Shown one piece after another: positions 25,343 through 34,246 of a stretch of DNA of 53,854 bases. This stretch comes from Deltaproteobacteria bacterium (GTDB lineage Bacteria; Desulfobacterota; Binatia; UBA1149; JAJCZL01). The stretch covers positions 1 to 53,854 of the forward strand of contig JAJCZL010000024.1 in NCBI GenBank assembly GCA_029262415.1, read 5' to 3'. Positions within the stretch are counted from its first letter, which is position 1. Each line of letters begins with the position of its first letter. Position numbers and translations under genes: made by a program. Under the pieces are notes generated by a model. The model was not told the origin of the DNA. It did no database searches and saw only the letters and a list, made by a program, of their open reading frames with translations.

Positions 25343-25981
25343 TTGTCCGAGGCGGCGTCTGAGCGAAAGCTCACCAGGAAGGAGCGCGAGTTGCAATTCC
25401 GGATGGGAATTGTGCTCGACGCTGCCCAGCAGGTTTTCGCCGAGTCTTCCTACGCGGCCTCATCTGTAGAAGAGATCGCTCGGCGCGCCGAGATCTCGGT
25501 CGGGACCCTCTACAACCTTTTCAACAGCAAAGAAGAAATCTACACCCGGGTTGTTTCGCGCGCGCAGGCGGAGTTCTTCGAATATATGACCCAAGAGGTC
25601 CGCGAAGCGCGCGGTCCCGCGGAGAAACTTCGCCAGGCCATCCACTGCCACTTCGAGCATTTCAAAAGGTACCTGGGCCAGTGGCGTTTGTACGTCTCGG
25701 CATCAAACGGCTTCCAGTGGGAGCTGAAATCCAAGCTCGCCGATGAAGCCAATGTAGCCCAAAGCAAATTTCTTGGTCTGCTGACCGACATCATCCAAAC
25801 CGGGATGGACGAGGGCGTTTTCAAGCCGGGTGTAGCGGCCGACGACCTTGCGTTGTCGATTTTGGCGGTTCCCCATGCCTTCCTGGTAGCGCTTTTATTC
25901 AACGAGGACGCTGATCCCCTGTCAGGAAGGCCGCATGCGATCAAGATCGTTGAGCGGATGGTCGGCCTTGACGTCGAGTGA
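25343..25981 (+). CDS. TetR/AcrR-family regulator 2
   Basis: A 212-residue repressor-type regulator: GIVLDAAQQVFAESSYAASS and EIARRAEISVGTLYNLFNSK form the helix-turn-helix, followed by a helical ligand domain (LRQAIHCHFEHFKRYLGQWR, GMDEGVFKPGVAADDLALSI). The TTG start is supported by GGGAGG six bases upstream. No target operon is adjacent on its own strand apart from the hypothetical at 26071; the divergent gene at 24241-24915 is an alternative target. Confidence 0.87.
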   Translation: MSEAASERKLTRKERELQFRMGIVLDAAQQVFAESSYAASSVEEIARRAEISVGTLYNLFNSKEEIYTRVVSRAQAEFFEYMTQEVREARGPAEKLRQAIHCHFEHFKRYLGQWRLYVSASNGFQWELKSKLADEANVAQSKFLGLLTDIIQTGMDEGVFKPGVAADDLALSILAVPHAFLVALLFNEDADPLSGRPHAIKIVERMVGLDVE

Positions 25982-26070
25982 GTCGGAAAACATAGTAAGC
26001 CTCAACAACACATCTTAACACCGGTGAGGCGAGGACCTCGGTCTTCGGGCGGAGGAAGCGGAGGTATACG

Positions 26071-26814
26071 ATGATGAGGAGTGGTGAGATGAAGACGGCG
26101 AGGTGGGCTCCCAATTCCACGCACGCGAAAGCTGCGGAAATCTGCGGTACGACCCTGAAAGCGATGGGAATGGCTGTCGAGCGTGGGTTGGATTACCGCG
26201 ACGGCTACGACTTTCTCGTCGAAGACCGGGTGAGGTTGGCGGTGCGTTATGCGTTCCCGACAACCGAACGCACGCAAACCTACAAGAAGAAAAACGGCGA
26301 GGTGTCGCGTTACGTCTACAAGCGGTGGACGTTCAACTTTCACCGCCACGGTAAGATCACCGAACGCTACTGCGATTTTATTGTATGCTTCCTTGCCAGT
26401 ACCGATGCGGTCAAGGGGCGGGCCTCCGATGTTTCGGTGTTCACTATTCCCTGGGAAGCGATCACCGGACTCACGTTCTGCTCTTCATGCCGCGAAGGCA
26501 GCCATCGGCCCTATCGCGGCAAGTACTCTGTCTTCCAAGACCGTTGGGATTTGATCGCCGAAGCCGGTGGGCTGACCCCTGCGGTGGGAGGCGGCGTGAT
26601 CAGGCCCGAGGTTATGTCGGGGATTCGTCAACTCGACGAACGCAGGCTCGAGTTGGTTGCCGGTGCATCACCCCGTCAGCCGCTATCGCCCACCGGTGCT
26701 TTTGGGTCGGAGGAACACCCAAGCAAACAGCGTGGGGATGATTCGATGGAGAAAAGACGGGCTGCCGATCTTGCGCGCACTTTCCAGAACTCCGACTGGG
26801 TCCGTGGCGACTGA
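26071..26814 (+). CDS. PD-(D/E)XK-like hypothetical protein (nuclease-fold candidate)
   Basis: A 247-residue protein not matched to a named family. Its order of elements resembles small restriction-endonuclease-like proteins: an N-terminal helix (HAKAAEICGTTLKAMGMAVE), then a strand pair with Asp (DGYDFLVEDRVRLAVRYAFP), a WTFNF strand, and RYCDFIVCFL followed by VSVFTIPWEAI, the usual strand-strand ending of that fold. The lysine expected after the second acidic residue appears as Arg (AVRYAF), so activity is doubtful. The C-terminal tail looks disordered. GGAGGT precedes the ATG; an alternative start is at 26089. It converges with a membrane protein gene 13 bp away. Confidence 0.5.
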   Translation: MMRSGEMKTARWAPNSTHAKAAEICGTTLKAMGMAVERGLDYRDGYDFLVEDRVRLAVRYAFPTTERTQTYKKKNGEVSRYVYKRWTFNFHRHGKITERYCDFIVCFLASTDAVKGRASDVSVFTIPWEAITGLTFCSSCREGSHRPYRGKYSVFQDRWDLIAEAGGLTPAVGGGVIRPEVMSGIRQLDERRLELVAGASPRQPLSPTGAFGSEEHPSKQRGDDSMEKRRAADLARTFQNSDWVRGD

Positions 26815-26827
26815 CGGCTGACGGCCG

Positions 26828-27346
26828 CTACTGCGCAGTGCTGGTGTAACTGTCCGGCATACTTTGCCGGAGCAGGAACGTTCCAACGGTCAGCATCAAC
26901 GCGAAGGCGAAAGCGACGAAGCTTGCTCCGTCGGTTGCACCCGGCCGCGCGACGAGCGCGCCGCATGTTGCGGCGCCGACCATCTGCACAGCGTCAAGCG
27001 TGAATCCGAGACCGAAACGAGACTTGGGTGCCGGGAAACTCAGGCGCTGCGCTTCGGCAGCCTCGACGTGGTACGGCGTGACTGCACCGTTAGGCTGTTC
27101 ACCCTCGGCGTCACAGTACGCAGCGGCAGTCTGGGTGAGATCCCGGGCGTAGTTGGTTACGTTGAACCAGAAGTACTCGCGTGCCTCGTCGCTCAGACGG
27201 TCGAACCCGCAACCCGCTAGGTCGAACTGATCCGGAGTGGGTTGAATGCGTTTGCTGCGCTCGCGTTTGTCGTAGCGATCGCGGGCGTCGTTGATCGAGA
27301 TCACTTTGGAGGCTTGTCCGCTCTTCTGGTTGCCTAGCTGTGCCAT
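26828..27346 (-). CDS. Hypothetical membrane protein
   Basis: A 172-residue protein. The first half is polar (KVISINDARDRYDKRERSKR, EYFWFNVTNYARDLTQTAAA). The C-terminal third has two predicted transmembrane helices (LDAVQMVGAATCGALVA and FVAFAFALMLTVGTFLLR). No family recognised. It converges on the nuclease-fold candidate (13-bp gap), and its start lies about 220 bp before the tRNA-Ser on the opposite strand. Confidence 0.65.
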   Translation of the reverse strand: MAQLGNQKSGQASKVISINDARDRYDKRERSKRIQPTPDQFDLAGCGFDRLSDEAREYFWFNVTNYARDLTQTAAAYCDAEGEQPNGAVTPYHVEAAEAQRLSFPAPKSRFGLGFTLDAVQMVGAATCGALVARPGATDGASFVAFAFALMLTVGTFLLRQSMPDSYTSTAQ

Positions 27347-27567
27347 CAGTTGACTTCCCTGCGAATAGAGATCGCCCGCGGGAGTCCTATGTAGAAAGCA
27401 ATCGCTGTGCCATGGCGTAAAGTCACTGAAATCAAGGTTGGCGGTGATCTACAGACTCAGAAACGGCCAAAAACGTGACGTAGTGGTACAGAGTTTGCCA
27501 TGTACATGAGGCGGGGTTGAGGCGGCGAAACTGTAGTGTAAGGTGAGGCGCTTGGCAGCGCACGGAA

Positions 27568-27663
<96 letters not shown>

Positions 27664-27726
27664 TGAACGAGCATCACGGTGTTGTATAGTAGGGCCGATC
27701 TAGAGCGGATGAGGGTAAGTGGCACG

Positions 27727-28398
27727 ATGAAAGCGATCCGGATCGGAGTGGCATGCGGGTTGAGCCTGCTTCTTACCTCTTGCGTAACAGCCCAGCCGGG
27801 TAGACCCGGTCCGCCGCCGCCTCCGCCCGACTACTTTACCCAGATTACGCCTTCGGGCACGCTCTACGCCCACAACTGGCCGGGGCGTCCGTGCTTTACC
27901 GTCGATATCATCGGCGAAGATTGGGTTCTCAAGGAGACTGCCGCCGACCGAGTGCTTTGGCGCCGCGGCGACAACGTCCTCAATATCTACTTGACCGACA
28001 ATCGCGAGGCCGGCTTCGCCGTGGCCGGCATGAACGACGAACAGGCGCTGCTCGCGTTCATCGGATCTGAACTCGAGTACGTCAAGCCTCGCTTTGAGTA
28101 CCAACGTGTTCGCCAGCCCCGCACCGCCCGCGACCGCAATGGTCTGTGGAGCCAGTGGAGTTGGAAGGGGCAGGGCGGCAAGCTGGCGCGGCCGGGGCAG
28201 AAAAAGCCGTTGGATCAGCAGCACGTGATCGCAAGCCTGTGGCTCGACCCCTGGGTGCTGTCGTTTGATTGGGCCAGGACCGAACTTACCGACAACCTCG
28301 GCCCCTCGCCGGAGATGATCGATATTTTAGAGTCGGTCCAGTTCTATCCGCAGTGCTTCAGCGGGATGCGTCCGGGTGAGACTTGGCAATCTAACTAA
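27727..28398 (+). CDS. Putative lipoprotein of unknown function
   Basis: A 223-residue protein. MKAIRIGVACGLSLLLTSC is a lipoprotein signal with LTSC lipobox. A proline-rich linker (RPGPPPPPPDY) follows, then a compact domain (HNWPGRPCFTVDIIGEDWVL, NVLNIYLTDNREAGFAVAGM, SLWLDPWVLSFDWARTELT). The mature protein should be membrane-tethered. No family recognised. It lies between two tRNA genes, 67 bp after tRNA-Ser and 55 bp before tRNA-Arg, and read-through from the tRNA-Ser promoter is possible. The ATG at 27727 is chosen because it begins the signal peptide. Confidence 0.75.
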   Translation: MKAIRIGVACGLSLLLTSCVTAQPGRPGPPPPPPDYFTQITPSGTLYAHNWPGRPCFTVDIIGEDWVLKETAADRVLWRRGDNVLNIYLTDNREAGFAVAGMNDEQALLAFIGSELEYVKPRFEYQRVRQPRTARDRNGLWSQWSWKGQGGKLARPGQKKPLDQQHVIASLWLDPWVLSFDWARTELTDNLGPSPEMIDILESVQFYPQCFSGMRPGETWQSN

Positions 28399-28453
28399 CC
28401 CGGTCTATCTATGTTTCGTTTCTTCGATGGTTCGCTTGGGCCGTCGCCGTTAA

Positions 28454-28530
28454 GCGCCCGTAGCTCAGCTGGATAGAGCACCAGACTACGAATCTGGGGG
28501 CCGCAAGTTCGAATCTTGCCGGGCGCACCA
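28454..28530 (+). tRNA. tRNA-Arg (anticodon ACG)
   Basis: A 77-nt cloverleaf: acceptor GCGCCCG/CGGGCGC, anticodon stem CCAGA/TCTGG with loop CTACGAA (anticodon ACG at 28488-28490), T arm GCAAG-TTCGAAT-CTTGC, and encoded CCA. A run of seven Ts follows at 28532-28538. Confidence 0.97.
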
Positions 28531-28605
28531 TTTTTTTCTTCAATTTCGGGAGCTTGCGTTCCACATCTGGAGACCTTCTCCTTTTCGAGCGAGCTGGTGT
28601 CAGTA

Positions 28606-28799
28606 GGCGGGTCATCGAGGTTACCTACATTCCGCGCGGAATGTGCAGCCGGGCCTGTCATCGAACGGCCTCTCTCCCCGGGTTTTGCGCCGGCCATAGC
28701 ACCGCTTGAACCGCTCCGCCTCGCTCAGGCCGACGGGTCTACATCAGCGCCTCCGAAACTTTGAGCAGTCTTGGGTCAGTCTCAGCTCGCAGTTTCTCG
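28606..28799. repeat. Dispersed repeat, copy B
   Basis: Matches copy A (5-198) over its whole visible length. The palindrome is perfect here (28627-28644: ACATTCCGC / GCGGAATGT), but the DnaA-box word is degraded (TTACCTACA). It begins 75 bp after the tRNA-Arg. Its right part overlaps a minus-strand frame ending at 28739 that reads like a gene end; the equivalent frame in copy A reads TDPRPRKVSKALI before its stop, so both copies carry the same 3' coding-like tail. Confidence 0.8.
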
Positions 28800-28927
28800 T
28801 TCAACTCCCTTGGAAGGTGGCAATGCATCACATCGCCGGGTTGCGCGCGGAAACCGGCACGTAGCGCGGGGGTTTTGTTGCTCAGTGCGGTGTGTGGGGC
28901 AGCCAAAAGACCCTTAGTGGAAACGAG
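28739..28927 (-). pseudogene. Remnant of a gene 3' end, transposase-like (minus strand)
   Basis: A 62-codon frame with no start, open from a TGA at 28928-28930 to TAG at 28739-28741. The part LLAAPHTALSNKTPALRAGF resembles the PH.AL...TPA..AG ending of DDE transposases; the rest (HLPRELNEKLRAETDPRLLK) is polar and helical. It overlaps repeat copy B, so the repeat is plausibly the 3' end of an insertion sequence. The family cannot be fixed. Confidence 0.35.
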
Positions 28928-29021
28928 TCAACGCCACTGCTGGAAGACTCAGACCGACTTGGCTCAGTTCAGCTGACGACGTACGATTGCCGCTCAGCTA
29001 ACCAAGCAAGGGGTCGTCAAG

Positions 29022-29855
29022 ATGAGAGGTTTAATATCCCCCGCGGTTGTAGGCTTCGCCGCGATCTGGTTGCTCGGTCCGACGGTCACCGCACAAGCCG
29101 GGCCGACCAAGGCACAGCAATGCGCCGTATCGAAGCTCAAGGAAACCGGCAAGTACGAGCGTTGCCGACTGAACGCCGAAGCGAAAGGCGTCAAGAAGAA
29201 CGCGGCGCCGGACTTCACCAAGTGCGACGTGAAGTTCGGCGAGAAGTGGACCAAGGCCGAGAACAAGTTCGGCGCAGAGTGCCCGACTGCGGGTGATGCC
29301 GCGGCGATACAGGCATTCTCATCCGGCCACACGGACGACGTTGTCTCGCTCCTGAACCCCACGGAAAGGATCGTCTTCGTAACGAGTCAGCTAGTACTGG
29401 GGAAACTTGGAGGGCTTACCGGCGCCGACGCCGAGTGCCAGGCTGCCGCCGATAGCGCGGGTTTACTCGGGGCCTATCTTGCGTGGCTGTCCACAAGCAC
29501 GGTGGGACCGGCAGATCGGTTTGTGCAATCAACCGTTCCCTACGTTCGTACCGACGGAGCGATCGTTGCCCTGGACTGGGCTGATTTGACGAGCGGTTCC
29601 ATCAGGGCGGCGATCAATGTCGATGAGTTTGCAAACACGATCTCCGGTCATCCGACCTGGACGAACACCGATGTGGACGGAACTCCGCTTAATAACGTAG
29701 GAGACCCGACCTTAGACTCGTGCGACGAGTGGACGAGTTTCGGCGGCCAGGCTGGAAACGGTTTCACGACCGCGGTTGATGGAGGCTGGACCATCGGCAG
29801 TCAGACGAACTTCAGCTGCGCGAGCGCATTCCAACTGTACTGTTTCCAGCTGTAG
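29022..29855 (+). CDS. Secreted DUF1554 (endostatin-like) protein
   Basis: A 277-residue protein with a Sec signal (MRGLISPAVVGFAAIWLLGP, cut near AQA). Residues about 30-95 are a cysteine-containing helical segment (CAVSKLKETGKYERCRLNAE, APDFTKCDVKFGEKWTKAEN) often repeated in secreted proteins of uncultured deltaproteobacteria-like genomes. The C-terminal 160 residues fit DUF1554, the Leptospira Len/endostatin-like fold (LGGLTGADAECQAAADSAGL, then YLAWLSTSTVG, DWADLTSG and the closing YCFQL). Such proteins are extracellular; in Leptospira related domains bind host proteins. Function here is unknown. Confidence 0.8.
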   Translation: MRGLISPAVVGFAAIWLLGPTVTAQAGPTKAQQCAVSKLKETGKYERCRLNAEAKGVKKNAAPDFTKCDVKFGEKWTKAENKFGAECPTAGDAAAIQAFSSGHTDDVVSLLNPTERIVFVTSQLVLGKLGGLTGADAECQAAADSAGLLGAYLAWLSTSTVGPADRFVQSTVPYVRTDGAIVALDWADLTSGSIRAAINVDEFANTISGHPTWTNTDVDGTPLNNVGDPTLDSCDEWTSFGGQAGNGFTTAVDGGWTIGSQTNFSCASAFQLYCFQL

Positions 29856-29942
29856 AAACCGCGGAACCCCATCCTGGCCCCGATTCTCTGCCGAGCGGTC
29901 GCTCAAGTGACAACGCCGTATCGCACGTTGCTCGTCTGACAA

Positions 29943-30725
29943 TTAGTCGGCTGGCAGACTGAGCGACTCTACAAACGACGCGGAAACATCCGCAATCTTC
30001 TTGCCACCCAACGCGAAGTAGTAAAGTGGTTCACCTTCGATCGAGAACCGGTGCCGATATCGCTGAAGGTGATAGAGATCCAAGTACTCCGAGAAGATCA
30101 ATTCCCGAATGAGCTGCGAGAAACCCGAATCATCGCTCCGGTTGAGGAACGTCTCCTTCACGTTGAACGCGACCCAACCGTCCGTCCCGATAATGTTGAA
30201 CGCTTCCAAGAAGGCCTGGGCCGGAATATCACCGAATCCGAGAGCGGCGACAGAGACCAGGCAGTCGCAAGACCATGACTCCAGCTCGCTCCGATCACTG
30301 GCGGTGAGGTTGCAAAAGTCCATCACGTAGTAGGCGTCGTAAACTCCCGGGCGATCACGCTCCGTAGCGGCTCTCGCCTCAGGGATGATGTCGACACCGA
30401 CCAGCCGTGAGATGCCCTGTTTCTTCAGCTCCTCGCCCATCATGCCGTTTCCCGCACCCAGGTCGAGTACCCGCAACTCGTTCAGTCGCTGGTGGGATTG
30501 CGAGACCGAGTAGCGCAGCACCTCTGCCACAGTCGCCGGCGACTGGCATTTCAGACGTTCGTAGACAACCTGCTCGTACAATCCGGGAATCGCGAAGAGG
30601 CGGTCATAGTCGTGGAGACGGATCTTCTCTTTCGAGTCGCCCTCAAACAGGTAGAAGTAGACTTCATCTTGATCCAACTCGTGTACGTTTACCGGCGGAA
30701 ACTGTATTCGATGTCTCTTGACCAC
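29943..30725 (-). CDS. Class I SAM-dependent methyltransferase
   Basis: A 260-residue protein. VLDLGAGNGMMGEEL is motif I (SAM binding), VGVDIIPEARAATERD motif II, and CDCLVSVAALGFGDIPAQAF the motif IV region. The N-terminal 80 residues are not typical of small methyltransferases (QDEVYFYLFEGDSKEKIRLH), and the C-terminus carries a substrate-specific cap (YLDLYHLQRYRHRFSIEGEP). The acceptor is unknown. No operon partner is near; 535 bp of non-coding sequence lies upstream. Confidence 0.85.
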   Translation of the reverse strand: MVKRHRIQFPPVNVHELDQDEVYFYLFEGDSKEKIRLHDYDRLFAIPGLYEQVVYERLKCQSPATVAEVLRYSVSQSHQRLNELRVLDLGAGNGMMGEELKKQGISRLVGVDIIPEARAATERDRPGVYDAYYVMDFCNLTASDRSELESWSCDCLVSVAALGFGDIPAQAFLEAFNIIGTDGWVAFNVKETFLNRSDDSGFSQLIRELIFSEYLDLYHLQRYRHRFSIEGEPLYYFALGGKKIADVSASFVESLSLPAD

Positions 30726-31260
30726 GCTTGTCCTCGCTCTCGATCGTCTGCCGAAACCCGTAGACGGTTAGGCACCGGCATTGAGCCTCTTCTCCGTACG
30801 GCGCCGTTCGCGTGCGGCCACGCCTTCGACGAGTTGCTCGCTGCTTTCTACCGAAGTTTCGCCCGCACCCCTGCTGCGCTCGACCAGCGTCAGTCGGGTC
30901 AAAAGGGCGAGTTGGGTTAGGACTTTCAAGCGCCCCCAGCGAAGCATCGAGGCCGTCCGACGGCTAGTTCTACACCAACTAGCGGGCTGATGCACGCCGT
31001 CTGCTCCTGCCTAGTGTAACCTGAGGTTTCCAAGTAAAGATGCTCCATACCACTTCGGGTGTAAAGTCCAATACAGGCGTGACAACGTGGCTCGTTTTGT
31101 GGTCAAACCACGGAGTCAGCAGCATGGACAGATCGCAGCAGATAGGCCTGGTGAATTGGCGGGCAAAGATTCTCCCCTGTTCGCAGGCATGGAGTGTGCG
31201 CAGCGTACCGAGGCCGTCGAGTCCGAGCTTCGTAGTCTGTGAGATGGATCGAAGTCTGCC
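30726..31260. other. Non-coding interval with one inverted repeat
   Basis: No supported gene in 535 bp between the divergent methyltransferase and SDR genes. An inverted repeat GCTAGTT-N7-AACTAGC spans 30963-30983 and a small hairpin GTGGT-CAA-ACCAC lies near 31101. A 75-codon minus-strand frame at 30768-30995 is weak. Promoters for both flanking genes should lie here. Confidence 0.5.
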
Positions 31261-32082
31261 GTGAGCTCTTTGAAAACGGACAGACGAGGATTGGCCGTCA
31301 TCACCGGCGCCTCCGCGGGCATCGGTAAGCAACTGGCCTACCGCTTTGCTGAGGGCGGGTTCGATCTCCTCCTCGTCGCGCGTCGCGAAACCTTGTTGCG
31401 CGAACTTGCCGACGAGATCGACGCGAAGTACGGCGTCGCTGCCGACGTGCTGGCCGTTGATCTCCTGGATTTCGATGCGGTCGACCGCGTGGCTGCCGCA
31501 TGCGCAAAGCGTCGCGTGCGCGTGCTGATCAACAACGCAGGGATCCTGGAAAGCGGACCGTTCCGGAACCTCACGGAACGGCGCGCTGCCGAGATGGTTC
31601 GACTCGACGTACAGACAGTGGTTGCGCTCACGCAGCGTTTCCTGCCCGACATGCTCGTGCGCGGAGACGGGCGCATCGTCAACATCGCATCGGTGGCCGG
31701 CTTTCAACCCATCCCTTACTTGACGCTGTACGCCGCGACTAAGGCCTTTGTGCTGTCGTTCTCCGAAGCGCTCGCCGAAGAACTCGGTGGCAGCGGAGTC
31801 ACCGTGACCGCGGTGTGCCCGGGGCTCACCGCGACGGATATGTTGGCCGATGTCGGCGAATTCAACACGATCGTTGAAAGGTTGCCTTCGATCATGATCT
31901 CCGCACCGGAGGATGTCGCGCGCGAAACCTTCGAAGCCTGCATGGGCGGCGAAGTGGTCCGTGTTCCGGGCGTCGTCTACTGGGCACTCAGCGGCATTTT
32001 TCGCTATCCACGCGACTTCTGGCGCAAGATCGGCGGGGCGCTGGGACGTAGGACATACACCGTAGACGACTCAGACGCCTAG
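31261..32082 (+). CDS. Short-chain dehydrogenase/reductase (SDR)
   Basis: A 273-residue classical SDR: TGASAGIG (cofactor loop), NNAG, the catalytic Ser in IVNIASVAGFQ, and YAATK with the catalytic Tyr and Lys. ARRETLL after the second strand suggests NADP(H) preference. The C-terminal extension (VYWALSGIFRYPRDFWRKIG) is hydrophobic and may associate with membrane. The start is a GTG. It is the first gene before the envelope-polymer region, but its substrate is unknown. Confidence 0.9.
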   Translation: MSSLKTDRRGLAVITGASAGIGKQLAYRFAEGGFDLLLVARRETLLRELADEIDAKYGVAADVLAVDLLDFDAVDRVAAACAKRRVRVLINNAGILESGPFRNLTERRAAEMVRLDVQTVVALTQRFLPDMLVRGDGRIVNIASVAGFQPIPYLTLYAATKAFVLSFSEALAEELGGSGVTVTAVCPGLTATDMLADVGEFNTIVERLPSIMISAPEDVARETFEACMGGEVVRVPGVVYWALSGIFRYPRDFWRKIGGALGRRTYTVDDSDA

Positions 32083-32141
32083 ACGTCGCGATGGCAGCAG
32101 CCGGCCTTCACCATCGGTCGGCGTTTGTGACAAAGCCCGCG

Positions 32142-34193
32142 TCAGCGCAGATAGCCGAGGCTTCGCAGGCGCTCCTTCGCCTCCTCGTCCAGGCCCTCGA
32201 ACCCGGAACGCACGGGCTCGGGTTCAGTGGCGAACGAAAACGGGCGGGCGGCCGCTTGCGCAAGCAGGGCCTCGAGTTTGGCCGCAAGGCGAACGACAAT
32301 CTCGGGGCTGTCGACAGCCAAGTTGGTTCGTTCCTGCGGATCAAGGACGGTGTCGTAGAGTTCATGGGCGCCGTCAGACGACCAGATAAGCTTCCAGCCT
32401 CCCTCGCGGATCGCGCGCAGCCTACGCGAAAAGCCGGCGAGCCGTTCTCCGCCCCTTGCGAGATCCTCAGCGTCGAACGTCGACAGCGCCTGGTTCGGGA
32501 AGTAGTACTCGGCGACCGGGCCCGCGGCGGCGGTCAGCGGCCGCCGCAGATCGCGGCCGCCGGTGCCCGCCGGCCGAGCGTCGGGAGCGGCGGCGGCCGC
32601 GATAGTCGCGTACAAGTCGGCTGAATCGACCGGACGCGCCTCTGTGCGCCCGGCCTCCACCCCGTTGCCGAGCAGAATCAGCGGCACCCGCAGGAGGGAA
32701 TCGTGGATTGAGAAAACGTGGTCGAAGTGACCGTGGTCGCCGAGGTTCTCGCCATGATCGGAAGTAACGACAACAAGCGTCTCATCAAGAAGCCCCCTGT
32801 TGCGCAATTCGTCGAGCAGGTCCCCGAAGATCTCGTCCAGTTGCACGATCTCGGCGTCGTAGAGGTCGCTGAGGCGGGCAAAGTCCTCCTCACTCAGTGG
32901 GTTGGTCCCTGCATAGTACGCCTGCCAACTTTGATCGATGCTGCGGGCGGCCCGCCGGAGGTCCGCGTCCGCTACGACGCGCCGCAGGAACTCCTCGGGC
33001 GGCTCATAGGGCGAATGCGCTTCGATGTAGTTCAGGAACACAAAGAAGCGATCATCATCGTCCAGGCCATCGAGAAAGTGCAGCAAGGCCGCGTTGTTCA
33101 CGTGCTGTGGCCCGGCGCCGTACACGGCATCAACGTCTTTGCGCCACGTCGGCAAGAACGTTCCGAAGCCTTGCTCCAAGCCGGTGTGTCTGCCCACGAT
33201 GCTGTTGCCTACGGCCGCCATCGTTTGATAGCCGTCGTTGCGCAGTATCTCGGCAAGCGTGAAGTGGCGGTCGTCCAGCTTCAGGTGTTCCTGGGTCGCG
33301 CCATGCGCGACCGGGAGCAGTCCGGTGAACAGGGTGGCGTGCGACGGCAGAGTCCAAGGCGCCACACTGTAGGCATTGCTGAAGACCGCGCCGCGAGCCG
33401 CCGCAGCGCTTAACTCGGGAGCCGTGTCGCGGCCGTAGCCGTACATTGAGAGGTGCGAGGCCGACACAGTGTCGAGCACGACGAGCAAAACATTCGGCTT
33501 CGAATCCGCGTCCAAGCGGACGTGGCGCGCAACCTCCGCGCCGGACACAACCACCGTCGTGAGCGCTGCGGCTGCAAGCGGCAGGAGAAACGTAGGTCTC
33601 GGCGACTTCAGTAAGGCCGAAACGAAGAATCGTAGAGCGATCGCGGCCAGGACCGTCCCGCCGACGAAAGTCCAAAACAGCCGGTGCTGTAAGGCCCAGC
33701 CCATACGCAGCGTGGCTAGGAGATCAGCCGCGCTTGAAGGCAGGAGCGGTAGTGCGAAATCGAGCACTTGGTTTCGCCACAGCGCCGCGCAGACGAGGAC
33801 CAACGCACCGAAGGCCAGCGCCGCGGCGCGCGCGACGTAGCCTAGGGGCCTGAGGACGTTGAGACCGAACAAGCCGAGATGGACGAAGGCCGAGACCGCG
33901 ATCGCGGTCGGCAACACCGAGCGAACCCGATCGGCAACCGCGAACAAGGGCAGCCACAGCAGGCCGGCCTCGGCGTATCCGTTGTGGAAAGCAACAACGC
34001 TTTCTTCCACCACAGCTGCGATCAAGGCCGCGGGTAGTGCGTCGAGCAAGACCACAACCGGCACCCAGGCCACTCGCAGCAGACGGCTTACGAACACGCG
34101 TTCAACTCGTCGCGAGCGACGCCGCGGGGTTTCGAGGTTCGCGCTGCTGGGTTCTTCATGGAATCCTGTGGGGACATGCAGCCGCCGTGTCAC
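32142..34193 (-). CDS. Membrane-anchored sulfatase-fold (alkaline phosphatase superfamily) enzyme
   Basis: A 683-residue protein. Residues about 40-235 hold several hydrophobic helices, then comes a sulfatase-fold catalytic domain starting KPNVLLVVLDTVSASHLSMY. The nucleophile motif reads PWTLPSHATLFTG: Thr sits where formylglycine sulfatases have Cys, as in phosphoethanolamine and phosphoglycerol transferases and phosphodiesterases. Metal ligands follow (VVVTSDHGENLGDHGHFDHV). The topology (N-terminal TM block, large outer domain) is that of LTA-synthase/PEtN-transferase-like enzymes, suggesting transfer of a phospho group to an envelope polymer rather than sulfate hydrolysis. GTG start. It is divergent from the GT-C fusion with only about 50 bp between the starts. 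Confidence 0.82.
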   Translation of the reverse strand: MTRRLHVPTGFHEEPSSANLETPRRRSRRVERVFVSRLLRVAWVPVVVLLDALPAALIAAVVEESVVAFHNGYAEAGLLWLPLFAVADRVRSVLPTAIAVSAFVHLGLFGLNVLRPLGYVARAAALAFGALVLVCAALWRNQVLDFALPLLPSSAADLLATLRMGWALQHRLFWTFVGGTVLAAIALRFFVSALLKSPRPTFLLPLAAAALTTVVVSGAEVARHVRLDADSKPNVLLVVLDTVSASHLSMYGYGRDTAPELSAAAARGAVFSNAYSVAPWTLPSHATLFTGLLPVAHGATQEHLKLDDRHFTLAEILRNDGYQTMAAVGNSIVGRHTGLEQGFGTFLPTWRKDVDAVYGAGPQHVNNAALLHFLDGLDDDDRFFVFLNYIEAHSPYEPPEEFLRRVVADADLRRAARSIDQSWQAYYAGTNPLSEEDFARLSDLYDAEIVQLDEIFGDLLDELRNRGLLDETLVVVTSDHGENLGDHGHFDHVFSIHDSLLRVPLILLGNGVEAGRTEARPVDSADLYATIAAAAAPDARPAGTGGRDLRRPLTAAAGPVAEYYFPNQALSTFDAEDLARGGERLAGFSRRLRAIREGGWKLIWSSDGAHELYDTVLDPQERTNLAVDSPEIVVRLAAKLEALLAQAAARPFSFATEPEPVRSGFEGLDEEAKERLRSLGYLR

Positions 34194-34246
34194 ACCCGTC
34201 CGGGACTTGTGCTTCGTTGGATCTCAACGTGAAGTTCGCGCTCGCG

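Noticed and set aside
25075-25374. 99-codon minus-strand frame upstream of the second TetR
   Set aside because: It runs through the likely promoter and operator region and encodes no recognisable protein.
30768-30995. 75-codon minus-strand frame upstream of the methyltransferase
   Set aside because: No clear ribosome site or family; composition is Arg-rich. Possible but not supported.
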